A DNA stretch of 64,000 bases, from assembly GCF_002913225.1 (NCBI RefSeq), contig NZ_PPAW01000040.1, positions 62,001-126,000 on the forward strand, given 5' to 3'. This DNA is from Campylobacter concisus. GTDB taxonomy: Bacteria; Campylobacterota; Campylobacteria; Campylobacterales; Campylobacteraceae. The translations under genes and the position numbers were made by a program. Shown here in pieces: positions 55,916-64,000 of the stretch; the stretch's first letter is position 1; the number at the start of each line of letters is the position of its first letter. The notes below the pieces were generated by a model. That model searched no databases. It was given only the letters and a program-made list of their open reading frames with translations, and was not told the origin of the DNA.

Positions 55916-57267
55916 TTTGCAAGTCCTAAAAAGCTAAAAAATCCTATCGCATCAGTGAATGTAGTAAGAATAACCGCCGAGCCAACGGCAGGATCGATGT
56001 TAAAGCGCCTTAGCGTCAAAGGTATGATCGTGCCAAAAAAACCAGCAAAGAATAAATTTGTAACCATACTAAGGCCAATAACCACGCCAAGCATGCCTTT
56101 GTCAAACCAAACAGCGGCGATGACGCCCATGATAGCGCCAAAGATAAGGCCATTTACAAGTGAGATCGTCACCTCGCGCTTTAAAACGCTCTTTGCATCT
56201 TTAAACTCTATCTCGCCAAGTGCCAAACGACGAACCGTAACAGCAAGTGCTTGCGTGCCAGTGTTTCCACCCATTGAAGCAACTATTGGCATAAGCACGG
56301 CAAGTGCGACGTAAGCTGCGATCGTCTCGTCAAAAAGTCCGATGATAGATGAGCTAAAAAGGGCTGTTAGTAAATTTATGCCAAGCCAAACCGCACGGCC
56401 ACGACCCGCTTTAAATAGCGTATCGTCCTCTTCTGACTCGTCATCAACGCCAGCTAGGTTATAAATTTGCTCTGTTGCGCTCTCTTGAATGTAGTCGTGG
56501 ATATCATCATATGTGATACGACCAAGCAGTATTCCAGTGCTACTTGTAACTGCGATAACGTTTAGATCGTATTCTTGAAACATATCAGCGACATCTTGCA
56601 TGAGATCCATATCATTTGCCATGTGAGGCTTGTAGTGGTCGATCTGGGTTGATTCGATATTTTGTTTTAGCGTTTTTGTGAAGTCAAAGAGGATGAGATC
56701 TTCAAGCGGGATGGCGTATTGCAAGACACTATTTTTATCGATGATGAAAAGCTGTGAGACATTTTCTAGTTTTCCTTCTTGCTTCTCTTGTCTTAGTCTT
56801 GCAACTGCGCTGCCAAGCTTCTCTTCAAGATGAGCTGAAAATAGCTCTGTTTGCATGTGCGCACCAGCTCTATCCTCATCGTAGCTTCTAAGTCTTAAAA
56901 TTTCGTTTTGATTTTCTTTATCTAGCTCGTTAAAAAGCTCTCTAGCCTTGTCCTCATCGATATCTTCGATGTATTGGAGTAGGTCGGTAGCATCGTCACT
57001 CTCTAGCTCTTCGAGCGCTTCTACGATCTTTTCAGCCGGGAGCGTATCGATCACGTCTTTTAGCATGTGATCAGGTAACTCTATCGCCACGTCACCCAAA
57101 ATTTCAGGATCTAGCTTTTCAAGATACTTGGCAAAAAGCTCCTCGTCATGCTTTTTAAGTGTTTTTAGGTGTTGGGCAAGCTCGTAAGGAGATAGCTCAC
57201 CGTCTTCTAAATTTTCATCTAAGTGCTGATCTATCAGCTCTTTTGCTTCTTCTAGTTCTTGGCTCAA
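55900..57267 (-). CDS. mgtE: Magnesium transporter MgtE
   Basis: Mg2+-gated channel of the inner membrane, 455 residues. The N domain is a superhelical repeat of Asp/Glu-rich helices (DPEILGDVAIELPDHMLKDV). A CBS pair follows at about 140-270 (LFIIDKNSVLQYAIPLEDL, DLNVIAVTSSTGILLGRITYDD). The transmembrane part holds five helices from about 290 (AYVALAVLMPIVASMGGNTGTQALA, with the pore motif). All domains look intact. Confidence 0.95.
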   Translation of the reverse strand: MSQELEEAKELIDQHLDENLEDGELSPYELAQHLKTLKKHDEELFAKYLEKLDPEILGDVAIELPDHMLKDVIDTLPAEKIVEALEELESDDATDLLQYIEDIDEDKARELFNELDKENQNEILRLRSYDEDRAGAHMQTELFSAHLEEKLGSAVARLRQEKQEGKLENVSQLFIIDKNSVLQYAIPLEDLILFDFTKTLKQNIESTQIDHYKPHMANDMDLMQDVADMFQEYDLNVIAVTSSTGILLGRITYDDIHDYIQESATEQIYNLAGVDDESEEDDTLFKAGRGRAVWLGINLLTALFSSSIIGLFDETIAAYVALAVLMPIVASMGGNTGTQALAVTVRRLALGEIEFKDAKSVLKREVTISLVNGLIFGAIMGVIAAVWFDKGMLGVVIGLSMVTNLFFAGFFGTIIPLTLRRFNIDPAVGSAVILTTFTDAIGFFSFLGLAKWILL

Positions 57268-57276
57268 GTTTTACCT

Positions 57277-58446
57277 TTAAAAATCTATTACGTTAGGGAA
57301 AAATTCCACCTTGTGATACTCTTTTTCATTGCTTAGAGCTTGTCTTATCAGCTCATCATTTCTATTTATGACTGCTTTAAATTTAGCCGACTCTTTTTTG
57401 TCTTCTATATTTTTTACGACCTTGATGGCGCTTTCTGGATTGATCGGTTTGCCACCTAGATAGAGGCCAAAGTGTAGGTGAGGGCCAGTGCTCATACCAC
57501 TTGTGCCAACGTATGCTATTAGCGTGCCTTGTTTTACTTTAAGACCGCTTCTTATACCCTTTGCAAAGCCGTTTAGGTGCGCGTAAAGTGTCTCGTAGCC
57601 GCCAGCGTGAGAGATGATAATAGTTCTGCCATAGCCGCTCTTTTGTCCGACAAATTTGACTGTGCCATCGCCTGCAGCCTTGATCGGTGTGCCTTTTGGA
57701 GCACCATAATCAACCCCAAGGTGCGCTCTATATCTTTGAAGGATCGGATGCCATCTTTTTAGGGTGAAATTTGATGTGATCCTAGCGTTTGCAAGAGGGC
57801 GAACAAGCAAAAATTTGTCATTTTTCTTGCCGTTTTTATCATAAAATTTATCTTCAAATTTATACATCACGTAGCGTTTGTTTTTAGTCTCTATCATTGC
57901 TGCGTAAATTTCAGGTGTGCCAAAAGAGCGCCCCATGCGTAGTTTTTGGTTATAGACAATAGCGATCGTATCGCCTTTGTTTATCTTTTTAAAATCGATC
58001 CCGCTGCCGCTAAAAACCTCTTTAAAGCCAAGTGCTAGCGTGCCAGAGCCGGTGTAGTCAAAGATATCTTCAGAGACTGATTTATCGACTTTTAGGGCTA
58101 AAACTTTATCTTCGCTTTGGTATAAGATCGGGATAAACTCAAGCTGAAATTTACCCTTGTCATCTCTATAAATATGTATCTGAAGCTCGTCACTAACGGG
58201 GATGAGAGCTTGTTTAACCTCGCCGTTATCATCTTTGTAAATTTGATATTTTGTGCCAGCGATGATCTCTTCTGTTAGCTCTTGATCTTCGCTTGCTAGG
58301 TTGTAGTAAAGTGAAAGTGGGATTTTATTTGTTTCAAGGAAATTTAAAAAGCTGCTGCCATTTGGCCAACTAAGCTCATCAACAGTTGGTTTTATGGCAT
58401 ATAAATTTATACATAATATTGCAAAAATCACAAATATACGAGGCAT
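57277..58446 (-). CDS. M23 family peptidoglycan endopeptidase (LytM)
   Basis: Murein DD-endopeptidase of 389 residues with a signal peptide at about 1-17. The zinc site is complete: HLGVDYGAPKGTP near residue 243, and HLHFG near 323. The N-terminal part (about 30-220) is the helper domain found in Csd-type cell-shape peptidases of Helicobacter and Campylobacter. The match to a particular Csd or Pgp protein is not decided. The gene lies 10 bp upstream of mgtE on the same strand and is divergent from the PgbA-N gene. Confidence 0.9.
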   Translation of the reverse strand: MPRIFVIFAILCINLYAIKPTVDELSWPNGSSFLNFLETNKIPLSLYYNLASEDQELTEEIIAGTKYQIYKDDNGEVKQALIPVSDELQIHIYRDDKGKFQLEFIPILYQSEDKVLALKVDKSVSEDIFDYTGSGTLALGFKEVFSGSGIDFKKINKGDTIAIVYNQKLRMGRSFGTPEIYAAMIETKNKRYVMYKFEDKFYDKNGKKNDKFLLVRPLANARITSNFTLKRWHPILQRYRAHLGVDYGAPKGTPIKAAGDGTVKFVGQKSGYGRTIIISHAGGYETLYAHLNGFAKGIRSGLKVKQGTLIAYVGTSGMSTGPHLHFGLYLGGKPINPESAIKVVKNIEDKKESAKFKAVINRNDELIRQALSNEKEYHKVEFFPNVIDF

Positions 58447-58523
58447 CGATATCCTTTTAAAAAGCTGGAGGGGATTTTAACTAAAACTTGCTTTAATTTT
58501 GCAAAAGATAAAGCATTTTAGGC

Positions 58524-58529
58524 TATAAT
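58524..58529 (+). promoter_or_regulatory. -10 box of the PgbA-N gene
   Basis: TTAGGCTATAATCGC, 31 bp before the TTG start, with GGAGA at the ribosome site. Confidence 0.6.
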
Positions 58530-58560
58530 CGCTCTAAAAATTTAAACTTAGGAGATATTT

Positions 58561-59283
58561 TTGAAACGTATAATCGTGATTTTATCGCTGTTTTTTGGCT
58601 TTGTTTTTGGGGCTGATTTTTCTTTAAACGAGTATAGAACTCCTCTTATTAGCGTCGAGAGTGACGGCACAGCAACGATAGTTGATAGTCCTGAAATTTT
58701 GATCGGATCAAGCGGCGTCGTGCTTCATAAATTTGACACTGATAGCTCTATCATCGCAAGAGTGAGCGTTGTCTCTAAAAATGCCGGCTTTGCGAAGGTT
58801 AGATTTGAGGTGTTTGACCTGCTCGAGCAAAAAGCGCTTCCACTCCCTGGTATCGCACCTGCAAGCGGCGACATAGTCGTGCTAAACTACCTTTATAACC
58901 GCTCGCTAATCGTCGTGCCAAATAAAGAAATTTATGAAGAGGTTTTGGGCGCATTTCCTAATATGATATTTATCCACCCAGACCTTGTTGGAGCATACTT
59001 GAGCTACGAATACAAGCCAAATCCAAGCAGAGACGACTTTAGAAAGATGTGCGCTCAAAGTGCAGCTGGTCTTATCTTTGTCGCGATGGATGGCAGAAGC
59101 GTTTTTGCTGATTGTCAAAGCTTTAAGGTGCTAAAAGAGTTTAAAACTGGCGAAGTTGAGTATTATCAACTACCATTTTATACAAGAGTTAGCGACATAG
59201 ACACTGTGTTTTGGAAGCTAAATAGCGAGCACATCAACAACTACGATGCTCACTACGAAAAACTTTTTGAAGAAGATAACTGA
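58561..59283 (+). CDS. Exported protein with PgbA N-terminal domain
   Basis: A 240-residue protein with signal peptide 1-17 (IIVILSLFFGFVFGA). The rest resembles the N-terminal domain of plasminogen-binding protein PgbA of Helicobacter: YRTPLISVESDGTATIVDSPEI, RVSVVSKNAGFAKVRFE, YNRSLIVVPN and FIHPDLVGAYLSYEYKPNPS. The C-terminal Lys-rich plasminogen-binding tail of PgbA is absent, so adhesion is not implied. It starts at TTG with AGGAGA. The YihY gene follows after 3 bp. Confidence 0.8.
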   Translation: MKRIIVILSLFFGFVFGADFSLNEYRTPLISVESDGTATIVDSPEILIGSSGVVLHKFDTDSSIIARVSVVSKNAGFAKVRFEVFDLLEQKALPLPGIAPASGDIVVLNYLYNRSLIVVPNKEIYEEVLGAFPNMIFIHPDLVGAYLSYEYKPNPSRDDFRKMCAQSAAGLIFVAMDGRSVFADCQSFKVLKEFKTGEVEYYQLPFYTRVSDIDTVFWKLNSEHINNYDAHYEKLFEEDN

Positions 59284-59286
59284 TAA

Positions 59287-60108
59287 ATGAGCCGTTTGTC
59301 CTTAAGTAAGAGCGATTTAAAGAGTGGTTTAAATTTGCTAGCTGCTCTTAAGGACAAAGAGCTCTTTCACTACGCAGCAAGCCTTAGTTTTCACACGATC
59401 TTATCGATCATACCGATACTTCTTATATCGTTTTCTATCTTTACAAAACTGCCTAGCTTTGAGGATTATTACGCCAAAATTCAAGACTTTGTCTTCTCAG
59501 CTCTTTTGCCAAGCAATCAAGAGATTATCTCAAACTACTTGCAAAATTTCCTCCAAAATAGCGGAAATTTAGGCATAGTTGGCTTTGTGGCGATGATATT
59601 TACTTCGGCTATGTTTTTTAGCGACTATGAATACGTAGTCTTAAAAGTGACAAGAGCTAGCAAGGCTAGGGGATTTTGGTCGGCACTTAGCTCGTACTGG
59701 ACGCTCATCACGCTTGCGCCACTCGGACTTGCTGGCAGTTTTTACCTCTCAAGCCTTGTGCAAGAGATGCTAAACTCGACTAAATTTACAAGCTGGATAA
59801 ATTTCTTAAGCATCGTGCCATATCTCATCATTTGGGTGATATTTTGCGTCACATATCTCATCTCAGTAAATGACGAGATAAAATTTAAAAGCGCGTTTTT
59901 TAGCTCGTTTGCTGCCTCGCTTGTTTGGTATCTTGGCAAGTCAGCCTTTGTCTATTACGTCCTTTACAACAAGACCTATTTAAGCGTCTATGGTTCGTTT
60001 TCAGCCGTGCTTTTTTTCTTTGTCTGGATCTACATCTCGTGGATCATCTTTTTATATGGGCTTAAATTTTGCGCCTATCTCTCAAACAGCTCTAAATTTA
60101 AAGGATAA
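59287..60108 (+). CDS. YihY/BrkB family inner-membrane protein
   Basis: A 273-residue membrane protein with six hydrophobic segments at roughly 30-50, 88-112, 135-160, 178-200, 210-230 and 240-265. The pattern FHYAASLSFHTILSIIPILL near residues 27-46 and the YGSFSAVLFFFVWIYISW stretch near 235 define the YihY/BrkB family. An older RNase BN label for this family is not supported. It directly follows the PgbA-N gene in the same transcript. Confidence 0.92.
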   Translation: MSRLSLSKSDLKSGLNLLAALKDKELFHYAASLSFHTILSIIPILLISFSIFTKLPSFEDYYAKIQDFVFSALLPSNQEIISNYLQNFLQNSGNLGIVGFVAMIFTSAMFFSDYEYVVLKVTRASKARGFWSALSSYWTLITLAPLGLAGSFYLSSLVQEMLNSTKFTSWINFLSIVPYLIIWVIFCVTYLISVNDEIKFKSAFFSSFAASLVWYLGKSAFVYYVLYNKTYLSVYGSFSAVLFFFVWIYISWIIFLYGLKFCAYLSNSSKFKG

Positions 60109-60115
60109 ATTTATT

Positions 60116-60148
60116 GCCAGCTGGCTATTTGTAAATTTACCAGCTAGC
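60116..60148. terminator. Hairpin between convergent genes
   Basis: An imperfect inverted repeat (GCCAGCTGG with CCAGCTAGC) lies after the YihY stop and before the end of the convergent gene at 60184. There is no good T tract, so its role as terminator is uncertain. Confidence 0.35.
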
Positions 60149-60183
60149 AGGATATGCAATATTTTACGTTAAATTTTATGTAT

Positions 60184-61209
60184 TTAGCGTTTAAATTCGC
60201 AAATTTCTATCTTTATATCAAGCTCTTTGCTAAATTTACTCACAGCCTTTTCAAGCTTGTCTTTGTCAAAGCATATAAGATCAACATAAGAGTGCTTAGT
60301 GCCAGTCGCTGCGCCCATGCTTTCGCAAAAAGTACTACCTTCAAGCTCATCTTCTATCTTGTTTTTGCTATCAACACCAAACTGCACATCGCCACCGTGA
60401 TACAATACTAAAAAGCAGAAATTTATACCAAGCTCGTAGGCTTCATTATAGATATCGCTTTTGCCGTCATAGTACTCATTTAGTAGCGAGGTTAGGCTCG
60501 TATAGCCCATAAATACATCATCTCTTAGCGCATCTGAGCGAGGTTCTAGCTCGTAAAAGCTAAACTGCTTTAGCGGTTCGCTTGATGCCTCTTTGCCAAA
60601 TTTATCATCTATAAGGTCAGCAAAGTCGGTAAGTGCGACGCCTTTTTCTCTTGCTTCATCCACGATCTCAAACTCTCCAAGCGTGTTTATCATCGCCGTC
60701 TCGCCAACAACGTTGTCGCAAAGTATAAAAGCTAGCGTGTAGGCCTTGTTTTCATCTTCGCTTTTTAGCTTGCTTAAAGTCTCGTTGTATAGGCACATAT
60801 CCACGCTTTTTTCTTCAAAATTTGCATAGACCATGACCTCGTTTGCATCAACACTCACGCCATACATCTGTATAGTGGCTACTTCGCGTGGTGCGCGTTG
60901 TTTGCCAAGCGTGCAAGTAAGCTTTGCCTCATACTCTTTTGGCATGCGTGATTTGATAAATTTAAGCCAAAAAAGCCTATATTTCATCCCTTCTGGTGTT
61001 AGCACTAGATCGATCTTGTCATTAACAAGGCCTATCATAAAGGTTGGATCGACTAAACATAAATTTAGCGCCTCTTCAGTAATTTTGCTTGCTGTTTCGT
61101 AATTTTTATCCTCTAAATTTTGCTTGATCTTGTCTAAATTTTTACCAAGTTCGCTCCAAAATTTATCAACCCTGCTAGCAAAGCTAGTGCCCTTTTTAGA
61201 AAACCACAT
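60184..61209 (-). CDS. Conserved hypothetical protein
   Basis: A 341-residue soluble protein that I do not recognise with confidence. I chose ATG at 61209 (MWFSKKGTSFA) because AAGGA stands 5 bp before it; a longer frame from 61239 would run through the ribosome site. The N-terminal 60 residues are helical (VDKFWSELGKNLDKIKQNLED). The middle, with TLGKQRAPREVATIQMYG and EVMVYANFEEKSVDMCLYN, has alternating strand character. It overlaps the phosphatase gene by 14 bp, so the pair is translationally coupled. Confidence 0.75.
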   Translation of the reverse strand: MWFSKKGTSFASRVDKFWSELGKNLDKIKQNLEDKNYETASKITEEALNLCLVDPTFMIGLVNDKIDLVLTPEGMKYRLFWLKFIKSRMPKEYEAKLTCTLGKQRAPREVATIQMYGVSVDANEVMVYANFEEKSVDMCLYNETLSKLKSEDENKAYTLAFILCDNVVGETAMINTLGEFEIVDEAREKGVALTDFADLIDDKFGKEASSEPLKQFSFYELEPRSDALRDDVFMGYTSLTSLLNEYYDGKSDIYNEAYELGINFCFLVLYHGGDVQFGVDSKNKIEDELEGSTFCESMGAATGTKHSYVDLICFDKDKLEKAVSKFSKELDIKIEICEFKR

Positions 61210-61912
61210 CTTTATCCTTTTTGTTAAAATTTTCAACATTTTTTTGAGTGTAAATTTTCATCGATGGAAACTCTAACGCACTTAGTTTATCATAACCAAC
61301 TTCGTTAAAAACGCAGCCTGTATCGATATCTGCGCTATTTTTATAAAATTTTACCTCTCTTACTGGCGTGTGGCCATAGACGTTAAAGATGCCACTAACT
61401 TGCATCTCGTCGCCTCTGCCTGAGAGCAGGTGCCTTTTAAACTCTTCGCTAGCATATTTGTCATTTCTTAGCTCCCACATATTGCCAACGGCTGAGTGAG
61501 AGACGACTAGATGCTCGCCATTTTGGGTTTTATAATCTTTAAATTCCAGATAAACTGGCCTGCTTTCTAAAAAATCCACATGCCTTTGCTTAAACTCTAC
61601 GCTTTGTCCAAGATATGATCTATATGTCTCTTCTCCGCCGTTTCCAAAGAACCAGCTCCTGTCAAATGGCACTTTGTTGTTTAAAAATTCAAATTTATTG
61701 TTTAGTAGCCTTCGCTCGTGATTTCCCATTACCATTTTATAGTCATTTTGCATGATAAGTTCGACCACGTCGCAGCTAAAAAGCCCCCGATCTATCACGT
61801 CGCCAACAAAGCAAATTTGAGATCTTTCTTTGTTTGGAAACTGCTTGATAAGCTCTAAAAGCGTGTTAAAACAGCCGTGAACGTCGCCGATAATGTTAAT
61901 TTGCTCGCTCAA
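61196..61912 (-). CDS. Metallophosphoesterase (serine/threonine phosphatase-like)
   Basis: A 238-residue calcineurin-type phosphatase. The metal motifs appear in order: GDVHGC near residue 9, GDVIDRG near 37, GNHERR near 62, SHSAVGN near 134 and a later YGHTPV near 175. The layout matches bacterial PrpA/PP2A-like or ApaH-like enzymes; the substrate could be a phosphoprotein or diadenosine polyphosphate. It is the first gene of a two-gene unit with the hypothetical at 60184. Confidence 0.9.
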   Translation of the reverse strand: MSEQINIIGDVHGCFNTLLELIKQFPNKERSQICFVGDVIDRGLFSCDVVELIMQNDYKMVMGNHERRLLNNKFEFLNNKVPFDRSWFFGNGGEETYRSYLGQSVEFKQRHVDFLESRPVYLEFKDYKTQNGEHLVVSHSAVGNMWELRNDKYASEEFKRHLLSGRGDEMQVSGIFNVYGHTPVREVKFYKNSADIDTGCVFNEVGYDKLSALEFPSMKIYTQKNVENFNKKDKDVVF

Positions 61913-62016
61913 ATTTTCTCCTTTGCGCCAAATTTTAGTCTATTAAACTTAAAAATAGAGATTGTTAATTGCTGATAAAGTTAGAAAGAAATTTTATTTA
62001 TGAAATTTAAAGCAGT

Positions 62017-62034
62017 AGGGAGCCTAAGCCCCCT
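62017..62034 (-). terminator. Weak hairpin after the aldehyde dehydrogenase gene
   Basis: A short stem (AGGG-GC with GC-CCCT around a mismatch, 4-nt loop) just beyond the stop, followed on the minus strand by ACTGCTTT. It is a poor terminator by appearance. Confidence 0.3.
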
Positions 62035-62038
62035 AAAA

Positions 62039-63514
62039 TCATTGTGCGTAAAAGCCACTGACCTTGCCGGTGAGATCGATCATGATGTTTTTCATCTGAG
62101 TGTAGTGCCCAAGGATGATCTTGTGCGTCTCACGGCCAATACCTGAGTTTTTATATCCGCCAAATGGGCTGCCTGCTGGGATTTGGTTATAGGTGTTGAT
62201 CCAGACCCTGCCAGTCTCCATCGACCTTGCAACGCGAAGTGCTTTTGTGATGTCTTGTGTGAAAATTCCGCCACCTAGGCCGTATTCGCTGTCGTTTACC
62301 ATTTTGATAAGCTCGGCTTCATCTTTAAATTTGATGACAACGCCAACTGGTCCAAAAATTTCTTCTTGAGCTACTCTCATATCATTTGTCACATCGACTA
62401 GCAGTGTTGGCTCGACAAATGCGCCCTTGTCGCAACCATTTGCAGTGTAGGCTTTGCCACCGACTGCTACTTTTGCGCCTTCTTTTTTGCCGATCTCGAC
62501 GTAGTTTAAGATTTGCTCAGCTTGTTTTTTATTGATCTGAGAGCCCATTTGAGTACTAGGATCGAGCGGATCGCCAACTTTTATGGTGCTAAATTTCTTA
62601 ACAGCAGCCTCTATAAATTTCTCATAAAAGCTCTCTTCTACGAAAATTCTAGATCCCGCGCAGCAAACTTGACCTTGGTTAAATAAAATTCCAAGCTGAA
62701 GACCATCAAGCGCCTTGTCTAAATTTGCATCGCTAAAGAAGATGTTTGCGCTCTTGCCGCCAAGCTCAAGTGTGGCTGGGATGATACGGCGAGCTGCAGC
62801 TATGGCGATATCACGGCCGATCTCGGTTGAGCCAGTAAATGCTAGCTTGTCAAGGCCTGGGTGGTTTTTGATCCACTCGCCGCTCTTGCTGCCTTTGCCC
62901 GTTACTATATTTATCAAACCTTTTGGCAAAATTTTATCTATCAGCCTAAATAGCTCAAGCACGCTTAGGCTTGTCTCGCTTGATGGTTTAAAGACGCTCG
63001 CATCGCCTGCTGCGATAACCGGAGCTAGCTTCCAAGCTGCCATTAAAAATGGAAAATTCCAAGGTACGATCTGGCCCACTACGCCTATTGGCTCGCGCAA
63101 AACGATAGATAGTTGCTTCTCATCAAGCACGTTTGCGCTGCCTTCTTCGCCCATGATGACGCCAGCAAAGTACCTAAAGTGCTCAGCTGCAAAAGGGATA
63201 TCGACATTTAGCGTCTCGCGGATCGGCTTGCCGTTGTCCATACTTTCAACTTTTGCGAGGTGCTCTTTGTGCTCATCGATGATGTCAGCGATCTTGTTTA
63301 GCAGCTTTGCGCGCTCGCTAATTGTGGTGTGTTTAAATTTATTAAAAGCCTCACGTGCAGCACGAACTGCGTCATTTACATCTTCTTCGGTAGCATCAGC
63401 GATCTTTGCAAGGTGCTCGCCGTTTGCTGGATTTTTGGCATCAAGTGTAGCGCCGTCTTTTGCGTCACGCCACTCACCATTTATGAAAAGCCCGTATTTT
63501 TCAAGTAGTTTCAT
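62039..63514 (-). CDS. NAD(P)-dependent aldehyde dehydrogenase
   Basis: A 491-residue class I/II-type aldehyde dehydrogenase. Oxidises an aldehyde to the acid. Cofactor motif FTGSTEIGRDI lies near residue 229, the catalytic base in LELGGKSANIFF near 253, and the nucleophile in FNQGQVCCAGSRIFV near 286. EIFGPVGVVIKF and the C-terminal PFGGYKNSGIGRE are typical. It is similar by eye to acetaldehyde dehydrogenases (AldA/ExaC-like). Single gene with its own promoter. Confidence 0.93.
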   Translation of the reverse strand: MKLLEKYGLFINGEWRDAKDGATLDAKNPANGEHLAKIADATEEDVNDAVRAAREAFNKFKHTTISERAKLLNKIADIIDEHKEHLAKVESMDNGKPIRETLNVDIPFAAEHFRYFAGVIMGEEGSANVLDEKQLSIVLREPIGVVGQIVPWNFPFLMAAWKLAPVIAAGDASVFKPSSETSLSVLELFRLIDKILPKGLINIVTGKGSKSGEWIKNHPGLDKLAFTGSTEIGRDIAIAAARRIIPATLELGGKSANIFFSDANLDKALDGLQLGILFNQGQVCCAGSRIFVEESFYEKFIEAAVKKFSTIKVGDPLDPSTQMGSQINKKQAEQILNYVEIGKKEGAKVAVGGKAYTANGCDKGAFVEPTLLVDVTNDMRVAQEEIFGPVGVVIKFKDEAELIKMVNDSEYGLGGGIFTQDITKALRVARSMETGRVWINTYNQIPAGSPFGGYKNSGIGRETHKIILGHYTQMKNIMIDLTGKVSGFYAQ

Positions 63515-63546
63515 ACTTTTCTCCTTGATTAAGATTTTGTAAAAGG

Positions 63547-63552
63547 ATTATA
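63547..63552 (-). promoter_or_regulatory. -10 box of the aldehyde dehydrogenase gene
   Basis: On the minus strand ATATTATAATCC, 33 bp upstream of the ATG, with CAAGGAGA as the ribosome site. Confidence 0.55.
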
Positions 63553-63641
63553 ATATTAATAAAATTTATCAAAAATAAATTTTGGACATAAATTCTCTTT
63601 TTTAATAAATTTTATTATTTAGAGTAGGGTTGATTTTAAAT

Positions 63642-64000
63642 TTAACTCTGCCAAGAGAGCAAAAACGTAGTCTCGCCATCAAGTTTGCTTTGGCATTTTA
63701 CGGTGATGCCATTTTTCTTGCAGCACTCTTTGACTAAATTTAGTCCTATACCAAAGCCGCCTTGATCGTCATTAAATCTCGTGTAGCGATCAAAAATTTT
63801 CATCTGATCCTCTTTGCTTATGCCGCGTCCAGTGTTGCTTATGCTAAAGAAATTTGGCTCTAAAACGATGCTAACCTTTGAATTTGGCGCTGCGTATTTT
63901 GAGGCGTTGCTTAAGAGGTTGTCTAAAATTTTACTCACATCCTCAAGGTCTGCGTTTATGAAGCTTGGCTTTAGGCTAGCATCTATCTTAAGCCCGCGTT
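63642..64000 (-). CDS. Sensor histidine kinase, C-terminal ATPase domain (5' end outside window)
   Basis: Only the last 119 codons are inside the window. The HATPase domain is clear: N box LDNLLSNASKYA, G1 box SNTGRGI, an F box KIFDRYTRF and G2 GGFGIGLNLVK. The sensor and dimerisation domains lie to the right of base 64000. Frame is open through the edge. The partner response regulator is not in this window. Confidence 0.92.
   Translation of the reverse strand, partial: RGLKIDASLKPSFINADLEDVSKILDNLLSNASKYAAPNSKVSIVLEPNFFSISNTGRGISKEDQMKIFDRYTRFNDDQGGFGIGLNLVKECCKKNGITVKCQSKLDGETTFLLSWQS

Overview
The window is AT-rich chromosomal DNA of a Campylobacter, probably of the C. concisus group (inferred from memory of protein families; not searched). 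Support comes from the gene order rplU-rpmA / obgE-fmt-birA-parA-parB-atpF'FHAGDC-exbB-exbD-tolA-tolB-pal-cpoB-slyD-fabD-mtnN-ttcA-like, which matches the C. jejuni Cj0094-Cj0118 order as I remember it. It also comes from the split ATP synthase operon (no atpB or atpE here), flagellar genes with GGAAC-N5-TTGCTT sigma-54 promoters, a very long FlgL, and frequent TTG/GTG starts. Most of the window is ordinary core genome, densely packed with many 1-4 bp overlaps.

Layout: 1-9.4 kb holds the uvrA end, L27/L21, flhB, a C4-dicarboxylate antiporter and polA. 9.5-28.4 kb is a long co-directional run: obgE, a two-EF-hand exported protein, fmt, thiD, birA, parAB, ATP synthase, the Tol-Pal envelope system, slyD, fabD, mtnN and a TtcA-like PP-loop protein. 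28.5-35.8 kb is the most unusual region. It is a cassette of seven paralogous genes without signal peptides, in two related families, bracketed by inward-facing sigma-54 promoters, with a probable FliA promoter inside. It contains a tandem duplication, a near-identical 286-bp tract and one nonsense-truncated copy. 35.8-41.9 kb holds tRNA-Leu, HU, yaaA, flgL (sigma-54 promoter) and ftsK, which has no ordinary start codon.

41.9-44.2 kb is a decaying accessory patch: a hemerythrin-GGDEF gene with an early stop, then a frameshifted tyrosine recombinase abutting the initiator tRNA and tRNA-Gln. 44.3-49.7 kb holds a DUF465 protein, a K+ channel, L28, an HDOD-like/STAS-CheX-like pair, rpe and a DnaQ-like exonuclease. 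49.7-50.5 kb is degenerate, ending in a UbiD C-terminal remnant. 50.6-63.5 kb carries an M20 peptidase with yjiG/yjiH, ppk, a 26-residue membrane ORF, a Nudix hydrolase, mgtE, an M23 peptidase, a PgbA-N protein, a YihY protein, a hypothetical protein, a phosphatase and an aldehyde dehydrogenase. The right edge cuts a histidine kinase.

How parts work together: flhB, flgL and the paralogue cassette point to one flagellar regulon. FlhB is the export-gate switch, FlgL a late hook-filament junction protein, and the cassette proteins look like flagellum-coexpressed, possibly flagellum-exported products. That export is inference. No CRISPR array, rRNA operon or intact insertion sequence was seen.
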